This document shows, piece by piece, positions 1 to 6,484 of a DNA stretch of 10,559 bases. The stretch is taken from NCBI GenBank assembly GCA_016209725.1, contig JACQVO010000092.1:1-10559 (forward strand), read 5' to 3'. The position numbers were made by a program, and so were the translations under genes. Within the stretch, counting starts at the first letter, position 1, and every line of letters starts with the position of its first letter. The notes beneath the pieces were generated by a model. It worked only from the letters and a program-made list of their open reading frames with translations, ran no database searches and was not told the DNA's origin. This stretch comes from Candidatus Methylomirabilota bacterium. GTDB taxonomy: Bacteria > Methylomirabilota > Methylomirabilia > Methylomirabilales > 2-02-FULL-66-22.

Positions 1-375
1 CATGGGCAGGCCCAACTCCAGGATCTGGAGCCCGAGGTACAGGTTGCGCGCCAGATTGGTGGCATCCAGGACCAGGACGACGGCGTCCAGGGAACCGTCC
101 AGCAGGGCCTGGCGGGCGACCCACTGGTCCTCCGAGATGCCGCCCAGCGCATACGTGCCGGGGAGGTCGACGATCCCGATGGTGCGGTCGCCGAACCGGG
201 TCTCGGCAAGCTGGACCTCGACCGTCTTGCCGGGGTAATTGGCCGTCACCACGCCCATGCCGGTGAGGCGATTGAAGATGCTCGACTTGCCGACGTTGGG
301 GTTCCCCGCCAGGGCGACGGAGAGCTGCACCTCTCCCCGCAGTTCCCGCAGCGCGCCGTGACAACTCGCGGGCAT
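1..375 (-). CDS. feoB: FeoB ferrous iron transporter, N-terminal GTPase part (cut by window edge)
   Basis: This is the start of the large inner-membrane protein that imports Fe(II); its N-terminal cytoplasmic domain is a GTP-binding protein. The 125 visible residues begin MPASCHGALREL and hold the P-loop GNPNVGKSS near residue 23, the switch I segment NYPGKTVE with its conserved threonine, and the G3 motif DLPGTY near residue 67. These are in the order and spacing usual for FeoB. The membrane part lies beyond position 1. The ATG at 375 is preceded by AGGAG (388-384) eight bases upstream and follows the stop of the DtxR-family gene by three bases, so the two are co-transcribed. No separate feoA gene lies between them; an SH3/FeoA-like domain is instead fused to the upstream regulator. 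Identification is firm; completeness cannot be judged. Confidence 0.95.
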   Translation of the reverse strand, partial: MPASCHGALRELRGEVQLSVALAGNPNVGKSSIFNRLTGMGVVTANYPGKTVEVQLAETRFGDRTIGIVDLPGTYALGGISEDQWVARQALLDGSLDAVVLVLDATNLARNLYLGLQILELGLPM

Positions 376-378
376 GGG

Positions 379-1071
379 TCAAGCTCCTGGTGCAGGGGTG
401 ATCCGGACCAGGATCTTGGCGGCCACGTCCCGTCCCAGGGCGTACCGGGCATCTGCCACCTGGACCAGGAGCGGTCCTCCGAACGGCGCCACTTCCTCCA
501 CGCGGAGCTGCGCCTGGGGGAGGAGGCCGAGGCTGGCGAGGTACCGCAGGAAGGGGGCCTCCTCCTCGATGATCTGCTGGATCCACACGCGAGTCCCCGC
601 CGCCACCTGGTCCAGCGGGCGGGTCGCCGGCGCGGTGAGGCTGCCGTCGGCGGCCGGGATCGGGCCGCCGTGCGGACAGGTCTCCGGATGATTGAGGAGG
701 GTGGCGAGGCGAGTCTCGGCCTCGGGCGTCAGCGCGTGCTCGAACCGCATCGCTTCGTCGTGGACCCGCTCCCAGGGCAGCCCGAGGATGTCGGCGAAGA
801 GCCGCTCCGACAGGCGGTGGCGCCGCAGGACGCCCAGGGCCTGTTTCCGGCCCTCGCCCGTGAGGCGCGCGCCGCCTGCCAGACCGTTTTGCACGAGGCC
901 GCGGGCCTCGAGTTCCTGCATGGCTTGGGTCGTCAGGGCTGCCGTGATGCGCGCGAAGGCCGCCACGTCCTCCGTGTCGGCGGCGCGCCCCTGTCCTTCG
1001 AGCCGGTGGAGGGCTTGCAGGCAGTCTTCCAGCATCTCGTCGGTCAGGGGAGCGGGGCGAGAGCGGCGCAT
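379..1071 (-). CDS. DtxR/MntR-family metal-dependent transcriptional repressor with C-terminal SH3/FeoA-like domain
   Basis: This is a 230-residue iron or manganese sensor that binds DNA as a metal-loaded dimer. Residues 10-75 form the winged helix-turn-helix (LTDEMLEDCL, then ITAALTTQAMQELEARGLV). Residues 80-140 form the dimerisation and metal domain (HRLSERLFADILGL, VHDEAMRFEH, CPHGGPIP). Residues 163-225 resemble the SH3/FeoA-like domain. Metal ligands by analogy with DtxR are M13, H85, E89, H104, E111 and H112. The position equivalent to the DtxR ligand C102 is methionine (M108). The start is the ATG at 1071 with GGAGGA about nine bases upstream. The gene lies 18 bases after fur and three bases before feoB, so it probably controls or co-controls iron uptake. 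The preferred metal, iron or manganese, cannot be told from the sequence. Confidence 0.9.
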   Translation of the reverse strand: MRRSRPAPLTDEMLEDCLQALHRLEGQGRAADTEDVAAFARITAALTTQAMQELEARGLVQNGLAGGARLTGEGRKQALGVLRRHRLSERLFADILGLPWERVHDEAMRFEHALTPEAETRLATLLNHPETCPHGGPIPAADGSLTAPATRPLDQVAAGTRVWIQQIIEEEAPFLRYLASLGLLPQAQLRVEEVAPFGGPLLVQVADARYALGRDVAAKILVRITPAPGA

Positions 1072-1089
1072 GAGGGATTTCCTCCGGGC

Positions 1090-1575
1090 TTAAACGGGAC
1101 GGGCCGCCTTGCCGCTCCGCACGGGCCGGCCTCCAGCCAGGCGGGTGCACTCACGGCAGAAGCCGTACAATTCCAGCTTGTGCTCGGTGACGGTGAATCC
1201 CAGACTGCGTGCCGCCTTCTCCCGCACGGCATGCAGGCTGGCGTCCTCGAATTCCTGGATCTTGCCGCAGCGGGTGCAGATCAAATGGTCGTGGGGGCGG
1301 TCGGCCGGGTTGGGGTCGAACCGGGTGTAGGTGTCGCCGAACTGCCGTCCGGTGGCCAGGCCGGCCTCGCGCAGCAGCTTCAGGGTCCGGTACACCGTGA
1401 CCAGGCCGATGCCGCGATCCTCGGTCTGAAGCCGGTGGTACAGCTCCTCGGCGCTGACGTGCCGGCCGGCGGCGAAGAAGGCGCGAACGATGCGGTCCCG
1501 CTGGCGGGTCGTCTTGAGGCCCGAACGGGCCAGGAACTCGGCGAAGCGTTGGATGCGCGCGTCGGAATCGGACAT
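1090..1575 (-). CDS. fur: Fur-family ferric uptake regulator
   Basis: This 161-residue metal-dependent repressor is of the usual Fur length. The N-terminal winged helix carries GLKTTRQRDRIV (19-30) and the recognition helix region IGLVTVYRTLKLL (56-68), close to the E. coli Fur sequence. The C-terminal domain has HDHLICTRCG (95-104) and YGFCRECTR (137-145). The pairs C100/C103 and C140/C143 form a complete structural zinc site, and H39, H95, H97 and H132 fit the regulatory site. Fur is preferred over Zur or PerR because of the neighbouring feoB and the Fur box in front of it, but close relatives in this family are hard to separate by sequence alone. The ATG at 1575 has GAGGA six bases upstream. 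It is the first gene of an operon with the DtxR-family gene and feoB. The tail after residue 145 is short and basic. Confidence 0.9.
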   Translation of the reverse strand: MSDSDARIQRFAEFLARSGLKTTRQRDRIVRAFFAAGRHVSAEELYHRLQTEDRGIGLVTVYRTLKLLREAGLATGRQFGDTYTRFDPNPADRPHDHLICTRCGKIQEFEDASLHAVREKAARSLGFTVTEHKLELYGFCRECTRLAGGRPVRSGKAARPV

Positions 1576-1586
1576 GCGGGGTCCTC

Positions 1587-1605
1587 ATTGAAAATGAATG
1601 TCAAT
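1587..1605 (-). promoter_or_regulatory. Fur box upstream of fur
   Basis: The plus-strand core TGAAAATGAATGTCA (1589-1603) matches the 7-1-7 Fur consensus TGATAATNATTATCA at 11 of 14 defined positions. The wider 19-base site is a palindrome centred on 1596, with 7 of 9 base pairs matching. It lies between the -10 element at 1616-1621 and the ribosome binding site of fur, so bound Fur would block transcription start or early elongation. The simplest reading is autoregulation of the fur-dtxR-feoB operon. Confidence 0.75.
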
Positions 1606-1615
1606 TTCTTTGCGA

Positions 1616-1645
1616 AGTCTATCTGTTCCTCCGACTGCGTGTCAA
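1616..1645 (-). promoter_or_regulatory. Sigma70-type promoter of the fur operon
   Basis: On the minus strand a perfect -35 TTGACA (1645-1640) is followed after 18 bases by TAGACT (1621-1616), which matches TATAAT at four of six positions. The predicted start near 1609 falls just upstream of the Fur box, giving a leader of about 35 bases. The 196 bases between this promoter and the stop of the preceding FAD gene (1646-1846) show no gene or clear terminator. Confidence 0.65.
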
Positions 1646-1846
1646 GCGGGAAAAGCGGAGCCCGGGTCGGTTGGGGGCTTTGTTTGGTGGAACGGACCTT
1701 GATGGCCCGTCGGGCAATCTGGCAGTCAGGCAACCGGGCACTCGGGCTGGTCCGATCGCCGGATTGGGGGGTGGCCCGGATGTGGATGCCGAGGATCGCG
1801 GTGGAGCATTTCATGGCCGGGCGCAGGAGCGTGGTGACCGACCAGC

Positions 1847-3043
1847 TTACCTCCGGAAGAGGAGCCGGTGCCAGGCGAGTTCGCGAGCGGGGATCAGGTC
1901 GCCGACACCGGCCATGAGGCGACTCAGGAGGGCCGGGTGGCGGGCGAGGTGGGAGACGAGGCATTCCGCCAGGGCCGGGTGGCGGACGGCATACTGGAGC
2001 TTGGCGCAGAACCGCCACTTCGGGAGGAATTCCCGGCGCCAGGCCAGAGGAAAGTCCTGCGGGTCGGCCGGGGCTGTGCAATCGGTCAGCAGGAAAGACA
2101 CGACACACTCGACGGCGATTTCGGCGCTCCGCAGGGCGGCGTAGATGCCCTCGCCGGTGAAGGGATCGAGGAAGCCGGCGGCGTCTCCGATCAGAAGGGC
2201 CCCGCGAGCCGCGAGCCGACGACTGCGATAGGCAAGAGGACCGAGACAGCGAGGCGGTTGAACCGCGCGGGCCCGGGCCAGACGATTTCGGAGGCCGGGC
2301 ACTGTGGCTGCGGTTTCCAGGAACAGGCGAGTCAGGTCGGCCGTCGCGGCGAAATCCCGGCGGTTGACGACGAGACCGATATTGGTAAGCTCTGGCGTGA
2401 TCGGATTCAGGATGCCATAGAGGTCGCGACCGAGGAAGATCTCGCCCACGGCTCCGGAGCGCTCGACCCCCGCGAAGTAGCCCACCAGGGCGATCTTGTC
2501 CAGCCAGGGATGCGGTTGGACAGTCCCCATGCGCCGCGCCACCGCGGAGTTTCGGCCGTCCGCGCCGATCACCAGACGGGCGCGATGGTTGATCATCTGA
2601 CCCCGCCGCCGCCCCCGCACGCCTGCGACACGGCCGTCCTTCCACACGAGATCGCTCACCTGGAAATTGGGCGCGAACTCGGCCCCCTGCTTGATGGCGG
2701 TGTCGAGGAGCAGGGGATCCAGAAGGGCGCGCCGGATGGCCAGACCACGAGCGGGCAGCCCCTGGATGCCTCCGTCCCGCGGATAGGTCGCCTCCAGGGT
2801 GCGGCCCCCCGCCGTGTGGATCACCATCCCGTTCAGGGGTCGGGCGCCCGCATCCCGGAGGGAACTCAGCAGGCCGATCCCGTCCAGAATGGGCAGGCAG
2901 CCCGGACTCAGGTACTCGCCGCAGACCTTGGGTGGCGGCGCCGCCGACTTATCCAGCAGGGTCACCCGCAACCCCGCCCGGCTGAGCAGGGCCGCCGCCG
3001 TGCACCCCGCCGGCCCCGCCCCCACCACGATCACATCCCACAT
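1847..3043 (-). CDS. FAD-dependent oxidoreductase (geranylgeranyl-reductase / aromatic hydroxylase-like), last gene of type III PKS operon
   Basis: This 398-residue flavoprotein has the glutathione-reductase-type FAD fold. The dinucleotide-binding motif VVGAGPAGC is at residues 6-14, the FAD/NADPH DG motif GADGRNS at 160-166, and the ribityl-binding GD motif LLIGDAAGFLDPFTGEG at 283-299. The family includes geranylgeranyl reductases and phenol hydroxylases of the p-hydroxybenzoate hydroxylase type. Because the gene follows a type III PKS and a methyltransferase, I infer that it oxidises or hydroxylates the phenolic lipid ring, as SrsC does in the Streptomyces srs pathway; reduction of an alkyl chain is the alternative. 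Its ATG shares one base with the stop of the methyltransferase (TGATG at 3045-3041), so translation is coupled. KVCGEYLSP (39-47) fits the geranylgeranyl-reductase branch. Confidence 0.85.
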   Translation of the reverse strand: MWDVIVVGAGPAGCTAAALLSRAGLRVTLLDKSAAPPPKVCGEYLSPGCLPILDGIGLLSSLRDAGARPLNGMVIHTAGGRTLEATYPRDGGIQGLPARGLAIRRALLDPLLLDTAIKQGAEFAPNFQVSDLVWKDGRVAGVRGRRRGQMINHRARLVIGADGRNSAVARRMGTVQPHPWLDKIALVGYFAGVERSGAVGEIFLGRDLYGILNPITPELTNIGLVVNRRDFAATADLTRLFLETAATVPGLRNRLARARAVQPPRCLGPLAYRSRRLAARGALLIGDAAGFLDPFTGEGIYAALRSAEIAVECVVSFLLTDCTAPADPQDFPLAWRREFLPKWRFCAKLQYAVRHPALAECLVSHLARHPALLSRLMAGVGDLIPARELAWHRLLFRR

Positions 3044-3744
3044 CAGGGCTTCTCCCCGACCAGGGCCAGCCGGAACAGGGCATGGCGGGACACGCGCGCC
3101 CGGCCCCAGCCCGCTTCCCGCGCCAGCGCCAGGAGCTCCTCCGGCAGGAATCCCCTTCGGACGGACAGCGGGCCGTCGTGATGAATGAGGCGACTCCGCG
3201 AGAGCACGTGCAGGCCCGCCGAGGTGACCACGAACGGCCAGCGACCTCGTCGGAGGTCGCTCACCAGCACCCCGCGGCGCGCCACCCGATAGAGTTCACG
3301 CAGAAGCGCGGCCTGGTCACCGCCCTCCATGTGGTGGAGGATCAGGGAGGCGAGGACGCAATCGAAACTTCCGTCCGGGTAGGGAAGGGCCAGGGCATCG
3401 CCCAGGCGCAGGCGGATCTCCGGGTGGGCGCGGCTGGCCCGGCGGGCCAGCTCCAGGATCTGATGATGATGGTCCAGCGCCTCGATTTGGAAGGAGAGTC
3501 TCCGCCGGCGCCCCCACCGGACGATGGCCCGCGGGATGTCTGCGTAACCTGTGGCCACATCCAGGAGGTGGATCGGGCTCGGCAGGCCGTCCAGGAGGGG
3601 GCCGAGGCGACGGCGAACCAGGCGGATTCCTCCGAGCCACCGGTTGATCCAGGCCAGGTCCTCCAGGGTGCGCGCCAGTTCCCCGGGGCTCCTGCCCGGC
3701 AGGTCCATCAGCTCGACGGCCCCGACCAGACGACCCGGCGCCAT
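3043..3744 (-). CDS. SAM-dependent methyltransferase of the type III PKS operon
   Basis: This is a class I methyltransferase of 233 residues from the chosen start. SAM-binding motif I is LDVATGYAD at 61-69, the acidic end of strand 2 is D91 (ALDHH), and the post-motif region GDALALPYPDGSFD (115-128) precedes ILHHM (135-139), as in UbiE/Methyltransf_11-like enzymes. The N-terminal helix ELMDLPG...INRWLGG resembles the methyltransferases found beside bacterial type III PKS genes (SrsB type), which methylate the phenolic lipid or its quinone. I chose the ATG at 3744 because it forms TGATG with the PKS stop, exactly like the junction with the downstream gene. The ATG at 3750 two codons upstream is equally possible. 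The frame stays open further upstream to 3807 but lies there inside the PKS gene. The substrate is inferred from context only. Confidence 0.85.
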   Translation of the reverse strand: MAPGRLVGAVELMDLPGRSPGELARTLEDLAWINRWLGGIRLVRRRLGPLLDGLPSPIHLLDVATGYADIPRAIVRWGRRRRLSFQIEALDHHHQILELARRASRAHPEIRLRLGDALALPYPDGSFDCVLASLILHHMEGGDQAALLRELYRVARRGVLVSDLRRGRWPFVVTSAGLHVLSRSRLIHHDGPLSVRRGFLPEELLALAREAGWGRARVSRHALFRLALVGEKP

Positions 3745-4799
3745 CACCATTGGAGCAGGGCGCCCTCGGCGGCGAAGCCGGGACCCAGCGCGATCATGAC
3801 GCCCCACTCCCCGGCCTGGGGGGTGGTCGTTTGCAGGACCTCACGGAGGACGAACAGGACGGTCGCCGAGGACATGTTCCCGTACTGGCGAAGCACGGTT
3901 CGCGCGTGCGCGAGCTGCCCGTCCGACAGCCCGAGCTGGCGCTGGGCCTGCTCGATCACCCGGCGACCCGCGGAATGCAGGATCCAGTGTTGCACGTCCC
4001 CTTTGGTGAGGCCGTGCCCCTTCAGTAGCTCGTCGGTCAGCTCCGCCAGCATGCCGGCGGCGATGTGGCGGATATCCTTGGACAGGAGGATGCGCTGGAA
4101 CCCGGCGGGAAAGGTGAAGCCCATGAGGTCCAGGTACTCCGGGCGAACCAGTGTCCGGTGCGCGACGATCTCCGGCCCGTCCCCCGCGCCGGCCCCGGCG
4201 GAACCCGCCAGGCCGGTGCCGGCCAGGATCACGGCGGCGGCCCCATCGGCGAAGATGGCGTTTGCTACCGCCGTCTCCAGGTCGTCGTCCAGATAGTAGC
4301 TCGCCGACGAGACCTCGACGGCGACCACGGCGGCCAGGTGATCCGGGAACGCCTGAAGGTGATTGCACGCCTGCTGCAGCGCCACCATGGCCGAGGCGCA
4401 GCCGGTGTCCCCCACATGGACCCGCTGGAGGTCACTGCGCAAGCGCAGCTCCCGGATCAGGATCGCGTCCAGGCTGGGGCAGAGACGGCCCGTGCACGTC
4501 GTGGTGGCGAGGAAATGGAGGTCGCGAGGGCTGCGGCCCGCCCCGGCCAGCCCTTTTCGCAGAGCCTGGCATCCCAGCTCCACGCTGGCCTTCCGGTACC
4601 GAGCCTGCAGCTCGTCCAGGCTTTCGGTGGGTCGAAAGCCGTCCCTGTCAATGGCCAGGTAGCGGCCCTCGATGCCGCTGTTCAGGAAGAAGCCCCGTCG
4701 GCGTTCGTCGGCATAGCCCGCCAATGCCAACGCCTCGGCCTGGGTGAAGCGGTTGGGCGGATTGGCCGTGCCCACCGCGAGGATCCTCGGCATGGCCAT
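3744..4799 (-). CDS. Type III polyketide synthase (chalcone/alkylresorcinol/alkylpyrone synthase-like)
   Basis: This 351-residue homodimeric thiolase-fold enzyme extends an acyl-CoA starter with malonyl-CoA and cyclises the product. The full catalytic triad is visible: C134 in GDTGCASAM, H275 in WILHSAGRR and N308 in RQYGNMSSATVL. The C-terminal ALGPGF loop (337-342) matches the GFGPG loop of the family. Length is normal. Bacterial members next to a methyltransferase and a flavoprotein usually use long fatty acyl starters to make alkylresorcinols or alkylpyrones, and I infer the same here. The exact ring type cannot be read from sequence. The start is the ATG at 4799 with GGAG (4810-4807) seven bases before it; a second ATG two codons later is less well spaced. 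It is the first gene of a three-gene coupled operon. The glycine- and alanine-rich insert at 194-208 is probably a surface loop. Confidence 0.93.
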   Translation of the reverse strand: MAMPRILAVGTANPPNRFTQAEALALAGYADERRRGFFLNSGIEGRYLAIDRDGFRPTESLDELQARYRKASVELGCQALRKGLAGAGRSPRDLHFLATTTCTGRLCPSLDAILIRELRLRSDLQRVHVGDTGCASAMVALQQACNHLQAFPDHLAAVVAVEVSSASYYLDDDLETAVANAIFADGAAAVILAGTGLAGSAGAGAGDGPEIVAHRTLVRPEYLDLMGFTFPAGFQRILLSKDIRHIAAGMLAELTDELLKGHGLTKGDVQHWILHSAGRRVIEQAQRQLGLSDGQLAHARTVLRQYGNMSSATVLFVLREVLQTTTPQAGEWGVMIALGPGFAAEGALLQW

Positions 4800-4820
4800 G
4801 GGTGATCTCCGTCGCTCGCC

Positions 4821-4867
4821 GTTGGAGTGTCGTGGACCGAGGGCTGTGCCCTCCCGTCAGTTCCAAC
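4821..4867 (-). promoter_or_regulatory. Structured leader upstream of the type III PKS gene
   Basis: In the transcribed leader, GTTGGA (4821-4826) pairs with TCCAAC (4862-4867), enclosing a perfect hairpin GAGGGC-TGT-GCCCTC (4839-4853). The structure ends 22 bases before the start codon and leaves the ribosome binding site free. It may be a regulatory or stabilising element, or chance pairing in GC-rich DNA. No known riboswitch was recognised. Confidence 0.25.
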
Positions 4868-4938
4868 ACCGGCGGCTATGGAAAGGTTCCCGCTGGCGCT
4901 TCCCTGGGTCCAAAGCGGATCGCTGAACGCCGATCCGG

Positions 4939-4967
4939 ATTATCACTTGCGTAGGCGGGCACTGCAA
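4939..4967 (-). promoter_or_regulatory. Candidate promoter of the type III PKS operon
   Basis: On the minus strand the -10 GATAAT (4944-4939) matches five of six consensus bases. It lies 17 bases after a weak -35 TTGCAG (4967-4962), which matches three of six. This is the most AT-rich spot between the upstream hairpin (5013-5040) and the PKS start, and it would give a leader of about 130 bases. Apart from this promoter and the leader hairpin, I see nothing in 4811-5012. Confidence 0.45.
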
Positions 4968-5012
4968 GGCAGAAGAGCCACCAGGACAATTTCCGGGGAC
5001 GCTGAGGAATCG

Positions 5013-5040
5013 AGGGGCCGGGCGCGACAGACCGGCCCCT
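5013..5040 (-). terminator. Hairpin after the transposase remnant; possible terminator of the ligase-glycosyltransferase operon or transposon end
   Basis: Nine-base perfect arms AGGGGCCGG (5013-5021) and CCGGCCCCT (5032-5040) enclose a ten-base loop. No T-run follows on the minus strand, so it is not a canonical intrinsic terminator. A related but weaker hairpin sits at the same place after the second copy of the repeat (about 8370-8397), so it belongs to the repeated unit. It could equally be the hairpin end of an IS91-like element. Confidence 0.4.
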
Positions 5041-5107
5041 GAGCCCTCCCGTCACACAGTCACGGGATCGCGGATGGGGAGGTCGTCAAAGAAGGGGTCG
5101 TACGACC
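5034..5107 (-). repeat. Direct repeat copy A (74 bp, partner at 8391-8464)
   Basis: This stretch aligns without gaps to 8391-8464 with 62 of 74 identical bases, in the same orientation. One end runs into the hairpin. The other ends exactly at the 12-base perfect palindrome GGTCGTACGACC (5096-5107), after which the copies diverge. Both copies encode a similar protein tail on the minus strand, SYDPFFD...DPVT followed by a stop. The two copies bracket the ligase-glycosyltransferase cassette. Confidence 0.85.
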
Positions 5108-5246
5108 GTTGACGTGGTTGGTCAGGCGCCGCACCCGCGGGCGGGCCGGATGGCGCTCGGAGGCTGGGCGCCACAGTGGGGAGGCCCGGGTGGTCGAGGA
5201 TCTGGCGGACAAAGACGCCGAGGCCAGAATAGCTCTCGGTCAACAC
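5052..5246 (-). pseudogene. 3' remnant of an IS91-family (Y2 rolling-circle) transposase gene
   Basis: This is an open frame of 64 codons with no ATG; its first start-like codon is a GTG that overlaps the glycosyltransferase stop. The stretch FVRQILDHPGLPTVAPSLR (residues 12-30) resembles the segment near the C-terminus of IS91-family transposases, where a helix ending in ILDHLGLP is followed by a proline-rich linker. After that come a proline- and alanine-rich run and the tail SYDPFFDDLPIRDPVTV. The catalytic HUH and tyrosine regions are absent, so at most the last sixth of such a protein remains. The assignment rests on my recollection of the family, not on a search. The alternative is a small unrelated gene translationally coupled to the glycosyltransferase. 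The same tail recurs at 8409-8464. Confidence 0.5.
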
Positions 5247-6484
5247 CGTTCAAACAGCTTTCCCAACTGCGCTCCGTGCCATCTCCGGTCCGGCCTCCGC
5301 CCGGCCGCGACGAGTTGCTCCATGCACTCGGCGTAGCGCGCCACCGCATCCTGGAGTGCGTGCGATCGGACACGAGCGCGGGCTTGCTGACCGATGCGGT
5401 CTCGGAGCCTGGGGTCACGCGCCGCCTCCAGAATTCGCGACGCCATGGCGTCCACGTCGCCCAGCGGGAACAGGAGCCCGGTCTCGCCGTCCACCACGAC
5501 CTCCCGCGCGGGAGCGATGTCGCTGGTCACGAGAAGGCGGCCGCACGCCTGGGCCTCAAGATAGACGCGCGACATCCCTTCTCCCTCGGACGGCATGACG
5601 ACGATGTCGGCCAGCCGCAGGTACTCCGGCATCCACCGGTAGTCGACCCAGCCGACAAACCGGAACCGCTCGCGGATGCCCTCTGCTCGACAGGTGTCCT
5701 CGAGAGCGCCGCGGAGCGAGCCGTCGCCCACAATCACATACACGAGGCGCGGGTCGCGGCGAATGGCCAGGGCTGCGGAGCGCGCGATGTCGAGCGGTCG
5801 CTTCACCGACTTGAGGTTGGACGCGTGGACGACGACGACGTCCTCGGTGTGGATGTCCAGGGCGCGGCGGAGCGACCTCGAGGCCTCGCCGGAGACGAAC
5901 AGACTGAGGTCAACGGCGTTCGGGATCATGATCACGTTCGGGAGGCCGAACTGGCGCGCCGTGCGCTCCAGGTGGTGGGCCGGGGCGACGAGCAGCCACA
6001 TGCGTGCGAGTTCGCCGATCAGCCGCCGCGCCAGTGGGACGGGGTAGGTCCCCCAGGAGAGGCCCACCATCGCCCCGCCAGCGAGCCTGAGCAGTGTCGG
6101 GAGGCCGCTGGCTTCTACCATGTCCGGCACGTCCCAAGCAAACGTTTCCCGGCCCACGAAGAGCAGGTCGGGGCGCGCACGCTCGACCAGCGGGGGCAGA
6201 TCTGTCCGGACGCGGTCGCGCTGGTGCTCGCGGTAGCCGTCTTCGCCAGGCGCACAGGGATCGGTATCGAAAAAGGGGACCTGGAAACGCGTGACGACGA
6301 TACCGGGGTTCGCTGCCTGGAAGGCCCGTGCGGCAGCCTCGGTCTCTGGCGTCACCGGGGCAAGGGCCAGGACCTCGTGGCCGAGTTCGACCAGGCCGGC
6401 GAGCAGGCCGGCCGCGGAGATCGCCGAGCCGCCCATGTGCGGCGGCAGCGTACCCACATACAGAACTCGCAGCCGCCTACCCAT
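5240..6484 (-). CDS. GT4-type glycosyltransferase (GT-B fold)
   Basis: This 414-residue cytoplasmic enzyme transfers a sugar from a nucleotide donor, with retention in this family. The N-terminal Rossmann domain starts RVLYVGTLPPHMGGSA, with the acceptor-loop glycines at G18-G19. The C-terminal domain shows IPNAVDLSLF (187-196), the donor-binding NLKSVKRPLD (223-232), VGDGSLRGAL (252-261) and the E-x7-E motif E302...E310 in EGMSRVYLEAQACG. I chose the ATG at 6484, with GAGG nine bases upstream. An in-frame TTG at 6502 is possible but would overlap the ligase more. The gene overlaps the ligase gene by eight bases. The last 15-20 residues (from about WHGAQLGKLFERC) go beyond the normal fold and run into the transposase remnant, so the natural C-terminus may have been replaced. 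The sugar and acceptor are unknown; a surface glycan is likely. Confidence 0.88.
   Translation of the reverse strand: MGRRLRVLYVGTLPPHMGGSAISAAGLLAGLVELGHEVLALAPVTPETEAAARAFQAANPGIVVTRFQVPFFDTDPCAPGEDGYREHQRDRVRTDLPPLVERARPDLLFVGRETFAWDVPDMVEASGLPTLLRLAGGAMVGLSWGTYPVPLARRLIGELARMWLLVAPAHHLERTARQFGLPNVIMIPNAVDLSLFVSGEASRSLRRALDIHTEDVVVVHASNLKSVKRPLDIARSAALAIRRDPRLVYVIVGDGSLRGALEDTCRAEGIRERFRFVGWVDYRWMPEYLRLADIVVMPSEGEGMSRVYLEAQACGRLLVTSDIAPAREVVVDGETGLLFPLGDVDAMASRILEAARDPRLRDRIGQQARARVRSHALQDAVARYAECMEQLVAAGRRPDRRWHGAQLGKLFERC

Noticed and set aside
1704..1715. GCCCG-T-CGGGC as a terminator between the FAD gene and fur
   Set aside because: The arms are five bases with a one-base gap, too tight for a stable loop, and no T-run follows on the minus strand.
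358..1917. Plus-strand open frame of 519 codons over the iron operon
   Set aside because: It is antisense to feoB, the DtxR-family gene and fur, all of which are recognisable proteins, and it crosses the fur promoter. No family resemblance.
1380..2645. Minus-strand open frame of 421 codons linking the FAD gene region to fur
   Set aside because: It lies out of frame inside both the FAD gene and fur; the composition is Arg/Pro/Ser-rich and the only unique part (1606-1846) shows no motif.
3043..3807. Longer methyltransferase start at 3807
   Set aside because: The extra residues (Arg-rich) lie within the PKS coding region including its conserved C-terminal loop, and TGATG/ATG starts at 3744 or 3750 give a normal family N-terminus.
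4938..4945. TGATAAT upstream of the PKS operon as a Fur half-site
   Set aside because: The other half of a Fur palindrome is missing (CGGATCG follows the spacer). The bases are better explained as a -10 element.
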